Assembly (NCBI GenBank): GCA_963769945.1 | Contig: CAVYOA010000001.1 | Location: forward strand, 124,001-188,000 | Source: WHSW01 sp963769945 | GTDB taxonomy: Bacteria > Actinomycetota > Thermoleophilia > Solirubrobacterales > 70-9 | Length of the DNA: 64,000 nt | Direction: 5' to 3' | In this document: positions 25,967 to 34,686 of the stretch, piece after piece | Layout: every line of letters begins with the position of its first letter | How positions within the stretch are numbered: the first letter of the stretch is position 1 | Translations under genes and position numbers: made by a program | The notes under the pieces: generated by a model | Told to the model about the DNA's origin: nothing | Database searches by the model: none | The model's input: the letters and a program-made list of their open reading frames with translations, nothing else

Positions 25967-26982
25967 CTCGGCTTGACTACGACCCGGTCGCAGTCGAGCG
26001 CGATCTTGTCAGCGGAGTCGGCGATCACCTTGTCCTCGCCGGGACCGCAGTCGACCTTGTCAGCGAAGCCGCCGGCAACGCGAATCCTGTCATTGCCACC
26101 GCGCGCGCGAACCGCGTCGGGTCCCTTCGCGCCGGCAATCCGGTCGCCGTCGGAGCTGCCGACGAAGCGCTCACCGAACGCCTTCGGACACTCCGAGAGG
26201 TCGGCGTTGACACACACCCGCAGCGCCTTCGACGGGATGTCGGCGCCACGCGTGGCAAGGAGCGTGTTTCGCGCCGCGGGACCCGGCGTCACCGTGGCGG
26301 TGCCATCGCCGCCGGTCGTCGCCGGCGTCGCGCCGCCGCTCACGGTCACGCCCGACGCGGGCGTGCTCGAGCAGTTGGTCGCAAACGGCGGGCTCGAGTC
26401 CGTGACGCACGAGTGCTGGATCACAGAGACGGTGTACGGCGCTCCGCTCAGCGTCCGAGCCGGGGCGATCAGCTCGAGCTCGGCCGGGTTCGGGCTCGGG
26501 AAATTGTCCGGGGCGAGGTAGAAGAGGATCTCGTCGCCGCTTGCGACCTCGAGTTGATCGGCTCCGAGTCCGGCCTCCGCGTGATTGTTCTTGAGGTACC
26601 AGAAGCTCCCGGACTGGGCCTCGCTGGAGCCGATCGAGCAGATCCCCAGCCCGAACTCGAACTGGTCTGTGATTCCCAGCGGACGCAGGGAGCCAGTGGC
26701 GCGCGCGCCGCTGGCGAGCAGTCCGAGCGCCACGGGATCGGTGAACCGATACTCCGCGCCGCTTCCGCCCGGAGGGCCAAAGCAGTCGGCCTGCGGGCTG
26801 GTCGGCACCGTGATCTCGTCGTTGATGACGTAGTTGGTACCCGGATCGAGCACGGTGTCGGGAGTGAGCACGCGCAGCTCGGCGGTAACGGCGCCGGCAT
26901 TGGCGGGGATTGAGACGAAGAACGCGGCCAGCGCGACGAGCGCGAGGCGCGACGCGTAAACGCAAGCGATACGTGTGGTCAT
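25963..26982 (-). CDS. Secreted protein with DUF4430-like region and C-terminal acidic repeats
   Basis: This is the first gene after the B12 riboswitch. The 339-residue product has a signal peptide (residues 1-29, ending in NAGA). The central region holds SFWYLKNNHAEAGLGADQL and GDEILFYLAP, resembling the W-x-x-x-N-x...GD pattern of DUF4430. The C-terminus (from about residue 280) has RTX-like acidic repeats (ARGGNDRIRVAGGFADKVDC, then GPGEDKVIADSADK), a type common in Thermoleophilia. A Shine-Dalgarno-like GGAAAGGG precedes the ATG. It may bind B12 or its complex; that is inference. Confidence 0.72.
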   Translation of the reverse strand: MTTRIACVYASRLALVALAAFFVSIPANAGAVTAELRVLTPDTVLDPGTNYVINDEITVPTSPQADCFGPPGGSGAEYRFTDPVALGLLASGARATGSLRPLGITDQFEFGLGICSIGSSEAQSGSFWYLKNNHAEAGLGADQLEVASGDEILFYLAPDNFPSPNPAELELIAPARTLSGAPYTVSVIQHSCVTDSSPPFATNCSSTPASGVTVSGGATPATTGGDGTATVTPGPAARNTLLATRGADIPSKALRVCVNADLSECPKAFGERFVGSSDGDRIAGAKGPDAVRARGGNDRIRVAGGFADKVDCGPGEDKVIADSADKIALDCDRVVVKPR

Positions 26983-27023
26983 TGAAGAGCCACCCTTTCC
27001 TCGAGGGACATACTGGCTTCGGC

Positions 27024-27196
27024 CGGTGGCAGGTCTCCTGGCTTGCGGGACGAGCTTCGCGCCTTCCCAAAGTGGCTTTGGCCGCCTCAGTGGCTGACTC
27101 GCGTCGTGCGATGCCCTAACGACTATTCCCGATCACAGTGGCGGGACCGCGCCGGCTTCACACCGGACTTCCCTTGACCACAGGCCCTTATGTGCG
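27024..27196 (-). promoter_or_regulatory. Cobalamin (B12) riboswitch
   Basis: Reading the minus strand from 27196, the conserved pieces appear in order: AGTCCGGTGTGAAGCCGG, GGTCCCGCCACTGTGA, the GAGTCAGCCACTG segment, GGGAAGGCGCGAAG, and the B12 box AGCCAGGAGACCTGCC at about 27029-27044. It ends about 40 bases before the first gene of the ECF operon, so the operon is expected to be repressed when adenosylcobalamin or a related corrinoid is plentiful. Confidence 0.95.
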
Positions 27197-27245
27197 CTTG
27201 AGTCTAGATGGCGACGACGGCAGCGGCGTAGCCGCGTGCTCACGG

Positions 27246-27635
27246 TTAATCGTCGCTGCGCTCTTCGACCTTGCTCCGGAGCTCCTCGACGACCTCAGGC
27301 ATCGCCTGGCGCATCCGTGAGAGCTCCCAGTGCTCGATCTTGATCAGGCGAATCGCTGAGGTAGCGGTGACGGTCGCTGAGCGGGCCTGTTTCTCCAACA
27401 GTCCCTGCTCGCCGAAAAAGTCACCGGGGCCGAGATCCGCCAGATGCTCGCCTTCGCGCTCGACCTTGGCGGTGCCCTCTTCGATCACGTAGAAGTCGTT
27501 GGAGTAACCACCCTCGCGGATGATCGTCTTGCCCTCCATCGCGGACTCGAGCGATGCGAACGCGGCCACCTTGGCCAGCTTGTCGTCGGGCACGTCGTTG
27601 AACAGGGGGGTGTTCTTCAGCACGTTTACGTCCAC
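27246..27635 (-). CDS. Cyclic nucleotide-binding (CNBD) domain protein
   Basis: This 129-residue protein is a single cNMP-binding beta-roll: KNTPLFNDVPDDKLAKVAAF, then GYSNDFYVIEEGTAKV, and the phosphate-binding cassette PGDFFGEQGLLEKQARSATV, followed by a C-helix. It has no DNA-binding domain, so it is not a CRP regulator; it resembles small CNBD-only proteins that report or buffer cyclic nucleotides. The ATG at 27635 precedes MDVNVLKNTP. It shares no operon overlap with the riboswitch operon, whose 5' end lies about 50 bases away. Confidence 0.9.
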   Translation of the reverse strand: MDVNVLKNTPLFNDVPDDKLAKVAAFASLESAMEGKTIIREGGYSNDFYVIEEGTAKVEREGEHLADLGPGDFFGEQGLLEKQARSATVTATSAIRLIKIEHWELSRMRQAMPEVVEELRSKVEERSDD

Positions 27636-27692
27636 AGCTCTCCTCCGCTCATGACTTCGATGGGCGCGCAGAACCTAACTGATCCTCCCGGC

Positions 27693-28928
27693 TCAGGCGG
27701 CGCTCTCCAGCGACTCCATCGGAGTGGGGTCGGCGTGGCGAGCACGAACGGCGCCGAGGAAGCGTTCGATCGTCTCGACCACGCGTGCGGTTCTAACGCT
27801 GGGAAGAATGTCGAAGGCATGCTCGGCGCCGGCTAGCTCGGCGTAGAGCACGGGGTTATCGGTGGCGGCTCGGAGCTCGCGCACGAAGCGGCGAGCGTCG
27901 GCAACCGGCACGAGGCTGTCGTGGTCGCCGTGCAGGACCAAGAACGGCGGCGCGCCGGGGTGAACGCGGTGTGTTGGTGATGCGGCTCGGTAGCGCTCGG
28001 GCTCCTCGGCCAGCCTTGCCTTGAACACGTAGCGCTCGAACACCCACTCGCGCAGCTCGCGGTAGTAGGCGCCCTCGGCATCGGTGAGGTCGTAGATGCC
28101 ATAGAAGGGCACGGCCGCGGCGACTGAGGTGTCGGCACCCTCGAAGCCAGGCTGGAGGCTCGAGTCCTCGGCGGTCAGCGCCGCCAGGGCGCTGAGATGG
28201 CCACCGGCCGAGCCGCCGGTGATGCAGATGAAGCCCGGGTCGGCGCCGTAGTCGGCGGCGTGCTCACGCACCCAGGCGATCGCGCGCTTGACGTCGGTCA
28301 GGTGCTCGGGAAACGTTGCCCGCGGGCTCAGGCGGTAATCGATGTTGAAGCCGACCCAACCGCATGAGGCAAGGTGATTGAGCAGTGGGATGCCCTGCTC
28401 ATGGCGGCTGCCGACGATCCAGCCGCCGCCGTGGACTTGGACGATCGCCGGGCGCGGCCCGGCGCCACCCGGATGAGGCGCGTCGGCGTCGCGAGGCGCG
28501 TAGACGTCGAGGCGCAGCGCCTTCTTGCCGTAGCGCGCGAACTCGACCCCGTTCGTTCGCTGCACGTTCCGAGCAAAGAACATCAGCGGCGGAAAGACGA
28601 CGTGGCTGAGCGGAAAGCGCGAGCCGTCGAGCTCGTCGGGCGGCCCGATTCGCCTCAGCGCCGCGCGCAACTGCTCACCGGCACGGAGGCTCTGGCGCGC
28701 CAGCCGAGCGAGCGTCAGCGTGGCGACACAGAGCAGGGTCATGACAACGATCCCGAGCCAAGAGTCGAGCGCGCCGAGCACGATCAACGCGGCGATCGCG
28801 ATCAGGCACAGCGCACCGAGCGCCCAGGGAAACTCGCGCACGGCCGAGCCGGCGATCCAGCGCATGAGACGGATCCGAAGCGAGATCGGCACCCGCAGCT
28901 GAAATGCCTTGCGAATCAGCGCGAACAT
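27693..28928 (-). CDS. Alpha/beta hydrolase of the HSL/acetyl-esterase type with membrane segment
   Basis: The product is 411 residues from ATG 28928. Residues 1-90 hold two hydrophobic helices (LCLIAIAALIVLGAL and IVVMTLLCVATLTL), so it is probably anchored at the membrane. The catalytic part has the oxyanion HGGGWIVGS, nucleophile GGSAGGHLSAL (Ser), acid in LHGDHDSLVP and His in AEHAFDI. It is divergent from the TetR regulator. HSL-type enzymes hydrolyse short to medium esters; substrate unknown. Confidence 0.88.
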   Translation of the reverse strand: MFALIRKAFQLRVPISLRIRLMRWIAGSAVREFPWALGALCLIAIAALIVLGALDSWLGIVVMTLLCVATLTLARLARQSLRAGEQLRAALRRIGPPDELDGSRFPLSHVVFPPLMFFARNVQRTNGVEFARYGKKALRLDVYAPRDADAPHPGGAGPRPAIVQVHGGGWIVGSRHEQGIPLLNHLASCGWVGFNIDYRLSPRATFPEHLTDVKRAIAWVREHAADYGADPGFICITGGSAGGHLSALAALTAEDSSLQPGFEGADTSVAAAVPFYGIYDLTDAEGAYYRELREWVFERYVFKARLAEEPERYRAASPTHRVHPGAPPFLVLHGDHDSLVPVADARRFVRELRAATDNPVLYAELAGAEHAFDILPSVRTARVVETIERFLGAVRARHADPTPMESLESAA

Positions 28929-29037
28929 TGCCGGGAAGCTAGCGACGAGGGCCGTCGCCGGCCCCGAGCGGGCCGGCAGCGATCGCGGCTTGGCGCCGGC
29001 GGCAGGCACTCCGGGCCGATGAGATTAGATTGCGCCG

Positions 29038-29673
29038 ATGACCGGCACGACGTCGAAGAAGCCGTACGCCCCGCGTTTGCCCCCGGCGCAGCGGCGCGAG
29101 CAAGTGCTCGACGCGGCGCTCTGCGTGATCGGCGCCGAAGGCTATGCGGGCGTCTCGATGGCAGCGATCGCGCGAGCGGCTGGCGTGACCAAGCCGGTCG
29201 TCTACGACGCCTTCGGCGACCTCGGCACCCTGCTGCGAGCGCTGCTCGAGCGCCAGGAGAGCCTGGCGCTATCGCAGATAAGCGCAGCGCTGCGCTCGCA
29301 ACCGTCGATGGATCCCGACGAACTCGTCGTTGCCGGACTGACGGCGTTCTGTGAGACCGTCGGCGCTCATCCGACAACCTGGCGGTTGATCCTGATGCCG
29401 GCGGAGGGGACGCCGGAGCTCGTCCGCGACCACGTCGAAGCCGGGCGCGAGAGCGTGCGGGCGCAGATCGAGCAGCTGCTCGCACGCGGGCTCGAGGTCC
29501 GAGGTGGCCCGGATGGCCTCGATGTCGAACTCGCGTCGCAGTGTCTGATCGCGATCGGCGAGCACCTTGGCCGGCTGGCTCTGACGCATCCAGAGCGCTA
29601 TTCGCCAACGCGCATCGGCACATTCGCCGCTTCCCTGCTGGGCGCACTCGAACGACCGGGTCGAAACGCGTGA
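29038..29673 (+). CDS. TetR-family transcriptional regulator
   Basis: This 211-residue regulator has the TetR helix-turn-helix at the N-terminus: RREQVLDAALCVIGAEGYAG, then SMAAIARAAGVTKPVVYDAF. The C-terminal ligand domain begins near residue 75. It is divergent from the esterase gene and is a candidate repressor of it; the 109-base intergenic region is rich in GC-palindromic sequence with no clear operator. Its stop overlaps the start of ppdK (GTGA), so it also sits in front of that gene. Confidence 0.93.
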   Translation: MTGTTSKKPYAPRLPPAQRREQVLDAALCVIGAEGYAGVSMAAIARAAGVTKPVVYDAFGDLGTLLRALLERQESLALSQISAALRSQPSMDPDELVVAGLTAFCETVGAHPTTWRLILMPAEGTPELVRDHVEAGRESVRAQIEQLLARGLEVRGGPDGLDVELASQCLIAIGEHLGRLALTHPERYSPTRIGTFAASLLGALERPGRNA

Positions 29674-32394
29674 GGTGGATTCGCGAGTTCTCGGAAGGCT
29701 CGCGTGACCAGCGCGAGTTGCTCGGCGGCAAGGGCGCTGGCGTCGCCGAGATGACCCGCGTGCTTGGCGCCGATCGGGTCCCGGCCGGGTTCACGATCAC
29801 GACCGAGGCCTGCGTCGCCTACATGAAGGCCGATCGCAAGCTGCCGCAAGGCCTGGCCGGCGAAGTCGAACAAGCGCTGGCTGCGCTCGAGCAAAGCACC
29901 GGCAAGGTCCTCGGTGATCCCGAGGCGCCCTTGCTGGTCTCCGTGCGCTCAGGTGCGCGCGTCTCGATGCCGGGGATGCTCGACACGGTGCTCAACCTCG
30001 GTCTCAACGAGGAGTCTGTTGCAGGTCTCGCCGAGAGCACCGGAAGCGAGCGCTTCGCCTGGGACTCATACCGGCGCTTCGTGCAGATGTTCGGCAACGT
30101 CGTGCGCGGCATTCCCAGCTCGACCTTCGAGCAGGCGCTCGCTCAGGCGAAGACCGACGCCGGCGTCGAGGCCGACACCGAGCTCGGCGCCGGTGCCTTG
30201 TGCGAGCTGAGCATGAGCTTTCAGCACCTGTTCGAGCGGGCGACGGGCGAGAGCTTCCCTCAGGCCCCGCGCGAGCAACTGCGCCAGGCGATCACCGCGG
30301 TGTTCGACTCCTGGAACGGGGACCGCGCGGTGGCGTACCGGCGCATCAACGGCATTCCCGACGACTGGGGCACAGCGGTCAACGTGCAGCAGATGGTCTT
30401 CGGCAACCGCGGCGAGCGCTCGGGCTCGGGGGTCGCCTTCAGCCGCGACGAGAGAACCGGCGAGCCGACGCCTTCGGGCGACTTCCTACCCAACGCCCAG
30501 GGTGAAGACGTCGTCGCCGGCACCCGCGACCCGGAGGATCTCGCGGCGCTGGCCGATCATCTCCCGCAAGCGCACGCACAGCTCTTGGACGACCTGACTC
30601 GGCTCGAGGCCCACTACAAGGACATGCAGGACGTCGAGTTCACGATCGAGGAGGGTCGCCTGTTCTTGCTGCAGACGCGCGCGGCCAAGCGCCCGGCCGG
30701 CGCGGCGGTCCGTTTCGCCGTCGACGCCGAGGGCGAGGGGCTGCTGACGCGACAGGAGGCGCTGCTGACGATCGACCCCGAGGCGCTCGAGGCCCTGCTT
30801 CACCCGGTCTTCGACCCCTCGCTTCGACTTCGAGGTCCTGACCACCGGCGTCGCCGCGTCGCCCGGGGCCGCAAGCGGCGCGATCGTCCTCAGCGGCGAC
30901 CGAGGCCGTGCGCCGCGCGGCCGACGGCGACGATGTGATCCTGGTCCGCCCGTTCACCGAAGCCGACGACGTCGCCGGGTTTCACGCTGCCCGCGGGATT
31001 CTCACCGCCCAGGGCGGCAAGGCCTCGCACGCAGCGCTGGTCGCCCGCGGCATGGGCCGCCCCTGCGTCGCCGGCGCCTCCGAGGTCAAGGTCGACGCTC
31101 GAGGCAGCGACGGTGACGATCGGCGAGCGACAGCTGGCCGAGGGCGACCGGATCGCGATCGAGGGCACGACCGGCAAGGTCACCGCCGATGAGGTGCCGC
31201 TGGTCGATCCCGAGCTCAGCGAGCACTTCGACGAGGTTCTGCGCTGGTCGGACGAGCTGCGTCGCCTCGGAGTCAGGGCGAACGCCGACACGGCCGAGAC
31301 GCGGCGAAGGCACGCTCGCTCGGTGCGCAGGGGATCGGTCTGTGTCGCACCGAGCACATGTTCTTCGGCGACGACCGCGGTGAGCTCGTGCGCGGCATGT
31401 TCGTCGCCGCGGCCCGCTGGCGGCGCGCCGAGGTCGTCCAGGCGGCTGGCGACGGCGGGCCGGCACCGCCCGAGCTCGAGAGCGCTCGCAGCGAGTTCCA
31501 CGAACGCACTCGAGCTTCTCGGTGAGCTTCAGCGCGCCGGACTTCGCCGCGATCCTGCACGAGATGCGTGGCCTGCCGGTGACGGTGCGGCTGCTCGATC
31601 CGCCGCTTCACGAGTTCCTTCCGCTCGAGCATTTCGAGGCCGAGGTGCGCCGGCTCGAGACCGCGTCGGACGACCGACTCACCGATGCGCGCGAGGCGGC
31701 TGAGATCGTCCGCGACCTGCAGGAGTCAAACCCGATGCTCGGCACGCGCGGAGTGCGCCTCGCGTTCCTGTACCCGCAGATCTACGAGATGCAGGTACGG
31801 GCGGTGATCGGCGCCGCTGCCGAGGCATCGGAGGCCGGTGACTCGCCCGTGGTCGAGATCATGATCCCGCTGGTCGCCTACGAGACCGAGCTTCGTCAGC
31901 TGCGCGAGCACGTCGTCAACGTCGCCGAGGAGGCGCGAGAGACCGCCGGCAGCGAGGTCCCCTACTCGGTCGGGACGATGATCGAGCTGCCGCGTGCATG
32001 CTTGATCGCCGGCCACATCGCCCGCCACGCCGACTTCTTCTCCTTCGGCACCAACGACCTGACGCAGACGACGATCGGGCTCTCGCGCGACGACGTCGAG
32101 GGCAGCTTCATGCCGTCCTATCTCGCCGGGCGGATCATCGACCGCAGCCCGTTCGAGGTGATCGACGGCCCGGGCGTCGGCGAGCTGGTGCGGATCGGCG
32201 CCGAGCGCGGTCGCGCGGCGAACCCCGACCTCAAGCTCGGGATCTGCGGCGAGCACGGCGGCGATCCGACGAGCATCCGCTTCTTCGACTCGATCGGGCT
32301 CGACTACGTCAGCTGCTCGCCGTATCGCACGCCGGTGGCCCGGGTCGCCGCCGCGCAAGCGGCGATCGGCACCCGGGCCACGGACGACAGTTAG
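29670..32394 (+). pseudogene. ppdK: Pyruvate, phosphate dikinase, five apparent frameshifts
   Basis: Pyruvate, phosphate dikinase interconverts pyruvate plus ATP plus phosphate with phosphoenolpyruvate, AMP and pyrophosphate. Read across frames, all domains are present: the nucleotide-binding start (RELLGGKGAGVAEMTR), the phospho-His region GGKASHAALVARGMGRPCVA, and the PEP-binding barrel with DLTQTTIGLSRDD and LGICGEHGGDP. Total length (2.7 kb) fits an intact gene. The frame changes near 30820, 30895, 31105, 31295 and 31510, always between conserved segments, with no extra nonsense codons in the conserved parts. Sequence error is likelier than decay. GTG 29670 overlaps the TetR stop. Confidence 0.85.
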
Positions 32395-32398
32395 GGCG

Positions 32399-32419
32399 TT
32401 GCTCGGCTCAGCCGAGCAA
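32399..32419. terminator. Palindromic bidirectional terminator candidate
   Basis: TTGCTCGGCT (32399-32408), one base, then AGCCGAGCAA (32410-32419) form a perfect 10-bp inverted repeat. It lies exactly in the 31-base gap between two converging genes (ppdK and the secreted repeat protein). No U-tract follows on either strand, so it may act as a weak or Rho-independent-like stop or just an mRNA 3' stabiliser. Confidence 0.6.
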
Positions 32420-32425
32420 GATGCG

Positions 32426-33013
32426 TCAGAGCGCCGCGCACTGGTCCTCTTTGTTGCCCTGGACGACGTTCCCGCCGCCGGTCGGCGCCGGCGAGTTCTC
32501 CTTGCACTGCAGGTTGCCGTCGACCCGATTGGTTGCGATCTCGACGCCGCCGCTGTTCTTGAACGCCTGGATGTTGCCGCCGACCTGGCTGGAGATCGCA
32601 CGCACGCGGCCCGCGTTCTCGTCGTAGAGGATGTCGGCATTGATTGCGCTCTTCTTCACCTTGGCGAAGGTGCCTTGGACGACCTGAACGCTGCCACCGA
32701 CGCTCGAGCCCTTGACGACGTTGACGCGCTTGGCGTTTTCGCCCTGGACGTTGCCGATCACCCGTGCGCCTTTGGCGCGCATCGTCGCGCCGGACTCGAC
32801 CTTGACGGTCCCCTGCACGGTGGTGCCGGCGAGCGTGCACGAGGCGCCATCGGGAACGCGCACGTTGTCGAGCGTCTGCGCGCCGATCGTGCCCTGACAG
32901 GTCGTCTCCTCAGCATGTGCCGCGGCCGGAGCCATCACGCCCGCTGCGATCGCCGCACAAGTCAGCCCGACCGTGGCTGCGGCCCTGCTTCCGCCTGTGA
33001 TTCTGCTCTGCAT
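32426..33013 (-). CDS. Secreted repeat protein, probable right-handed beta-helix
   Basis: This 195-residue protein has a signal peptide (residues 1-35, ending in AAHA). The mature chain is built of short repeats: GTTVQGTVKVESGAT, ARVIGNVQGEN, SSVGGSVQVVQGTF, then SQVGGNIQAF and NRVDGNLQCKEN, all of the (V/I)xGxVxV type that makes parallel beta-helices. It ends with a conserved-looking GGGNVVQGNKEDQC tail with paired cysteines. Its function is unknown; similar actinobacterial secreted proteins exist. Confidence 0.75.
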   Translation of the reverse strand: MQSRITGGSRAAATVGLTCAAIAAGVMAPAAAHAEETTCQGTIGAQTLDNVRVPDGASCTLAGTTVQGTVKVESGATMRAKGARVIGNVQGENAKRVNVVKGSSVGGSVQVVQGTFAKVKKSAINADILYDENAGRVRAISSQVGGNIQAFKNSGGVEIATNRVDGNLQCKENSPAPTGGGNVVQGNKEDQCAAL

Positions 33014-33132
33014 CCCAACCCTTTCTTCGTTTGCAGGGTGAGCACAGCGGCACGGGCTGAGAGTGCGCTTAGAGGAAGATGAGAAGACGCTAATCGGGAG
33101 GTCGTGGGGGCAGACGCACCCGGATTCTTTAG

Positions 33133-33205
33133 CACCGCTACGGGGATTCGAACCCCGGTTTCCGGACTGAGAATCCGGCGTCCTAGTCCCCTAGACGATA
33201 GCGGC
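33133..33205 (-). tRNA. tRNA-Glu (anticodon CTC)
   Basis: Reading the minus strand from 33205: acceptor GCCGCTA, D-arm, then an anticodon stem CCGGA / TCCGG with loop TTCTCAG (anticodon CTC), T-arm GGGGTTCGAATCCCC and a 3' acceptor TAGCGGT. CTC reads the GAG codon. The CCA end is not encoded next to the discriminator base. Confidence 0.95.
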
Positions 33206-33321
33206 AGGTGAGGCGATCTTAGCGAGAAAGCTCGGGCGTAGAGGCTCGATTCGGGGGAATGGGTACGTTATCCGGGAGTCGTCCAACGGCCTGCTTGCGC
33301 AGCGCCGGAGAGGAGGAGCGA

Positions 33322-34686
33322 GTGACCGGTCAAGCCGCGGAGCGTGGGGATGCTGAGAAGGTCGGCACCGATGTCGACGCCGCCCGCTCGCAGATCTCGC
33401 CCGCCGTCAGCACGGTGCGCGTCGTCTATTCCGACCTGCATGGAGTCCAGCGCGGCAAGGACGTGCCGATCGCAGAGCTCGAGCGCACCGCGCGCGGTGG
33501 CCTCGGCTTCTGCTGGGCTGTGATGGGGACCGACCTCGCCCACACCCCCGTCGTCGGCGGCGAGACTGGCTATCCCGACATGGTCGCCCGCGCCGATCTC
33601 TCGACCCTGGTCGAGCTGCCGTGGGAGCCCGACGTCGCCTGCTGTCTCGCCGACCTCGAGCGCGACGAGGCGCCGGAGCCGACAGACATGCGAGGGCTCG
33701 TTCGCCGCGCCGAGGGCGCGCTCGCCGAGCTCGGCTTCACCGCCAAGATCGGGCCCGAGCTCGAGTTCTTCTTGCTCGAGCCCGACGACGCCGGCGGCTG
33801 GCGCCGTCACGTCGACCACCTGAGCATGGTCTACACCGTCGGCCCCCAGGCCGATCCCCAAGGCATCTTCCGCGGCCTGATCGAGGCCTGCGCCGCGCTC
33901 GGCATCGGCGCGATCGCCGGCAACCACGAGTACATGAACTCCCAGTACGAGATCAACCTGCGCGAAGCGGCGCCGCTGGCCGCCGCCGACAACGCCTTTC
34001 GCTTCAAGGCCGCGGTCAAGGATTACTCGGCTCAGCGCGGGCTGCATGCGACGTTCATGGGCAAGCCGTTCAACGACCAGGGCGGCTCGGGCACCCACAT
34101 GCACATCTCGCTCGAGCGCGAGGGCACCAACTGCATGCACGACGACGGCTCCGCGACCGGCCTCTCGACCGAGCTTCGCCGCTTCGTCGCCGGGGTGCTC
34201 GAGCACGCGCCGTCGCTGATGGCCTTCCTCAACCCGACGATCAACGCCTACCGGCGGATTGTCCCCGACAGCCTCGCGCCGACACACGGCAACTGGGGCC
34301 TCAACAACCGCACCACCTTCGTTCGCATCCCGCCCGAGCGCGGCTCCGCCTGCCGCCTCGAGATCCGCGTCGGTGACGGCGCTGCCAACCCCTATCTGAT
34401 CACGGCGGCGATCCTTTTCGCCGGGCTCGACGGCCTGCGCCGCAAACTCGATCCGCCGACACCGCTGGAGGGCGACACCTACGCCCTGCCCGAGGAAGAG
34501 CAGGGAACGGCACTGCCGCAGTCGCTCGGCGAAGCGCTCGACGCGCTCGAGGCCGACGAGGTGATTCGCGACGCCGTCGGCGCCGACATCGTCGACACCT
34601 TCCTGGCGATGAAGCGCTTCGAGATCGGCCGCTACGAGGCCCACGTCTCCGACTGGGAGCTGGCCGAGTACATGCACCACCTATGA
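33322..34686 (+). CDS. Glutamine synthetase-like ligase (gamma-glutamyl-amine synthetase type)
   Basis: Glutamine synthetase-fold enzymes join glutamate to ammonia or an amine using ATP. This 454-residue protein has the acidic metal-binding strand KIGPELEFFLLEP, GNHEYMNSQYEINLRE, the ATP-site GSGTHMHISLERE and NAYRRIVPDSLAPTHGNWG. It is of PuuA/IpuC-like length and spacing rather than the long GS type I with the adenylylation loop; substrate assignment is inference. GTG 33322 has a strong Shine-Dalgarno (GGAGGAG) eight bases upstream; the ATG at 33259 would be an unlikely extension. The P450 start overlaps its stop (ATGA). Confidence 0.86.
   Translation: MTGQAAERGDAEKVGTDVDAARSQISPAVSTVRVVYSDLHGVQRGKDVPIAELERTARGGLGFCWAVMGTDLAHTPVVGGETGYPDMVARADLSTLVELPWEPDVACCLADLERDEAPEPTDMRGLVRRAEGALAELGFTAKIGPELEFFLLEPDDAGGWRRHVDHLSMVYTVGPQADPQGIFRGLIEACAALGIGAIAGNHEYMNSQYEINLREAAPLAAADNAFRFKAAVKDYSAQRGLHATFMGKPFNDQGGSGTHMHISLEREGTNCMHDDGSATGLSTELRRFVAGVLEHAPSLMAFLNPTINAYRRIVPDSLAPTHGNWGLNNRTTFVRIPPERGSACRLEIRVGDGAANPYLITAAILFAGLDGLRRKLDPPTPLEGDTYALPEEEQGTALPQSLGEALDALEADEVIRDAVGADIVDTFLAMKRFEIGRYEAHVSDWELAEYMHHL

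Noticed and set aside
29670..32394. ppdK as several separate small genes
   Set aside because: The pieces match consecutive parts of one enzyme in the correct order and total length.
33133..33205. Functional link between tRNA-Glu and the adjacent glutamine synthetase-like gene
   Set aside because: They are on opposite strands, and tRNA genes commonly sit beside unrelated genes; no shared element was seen.
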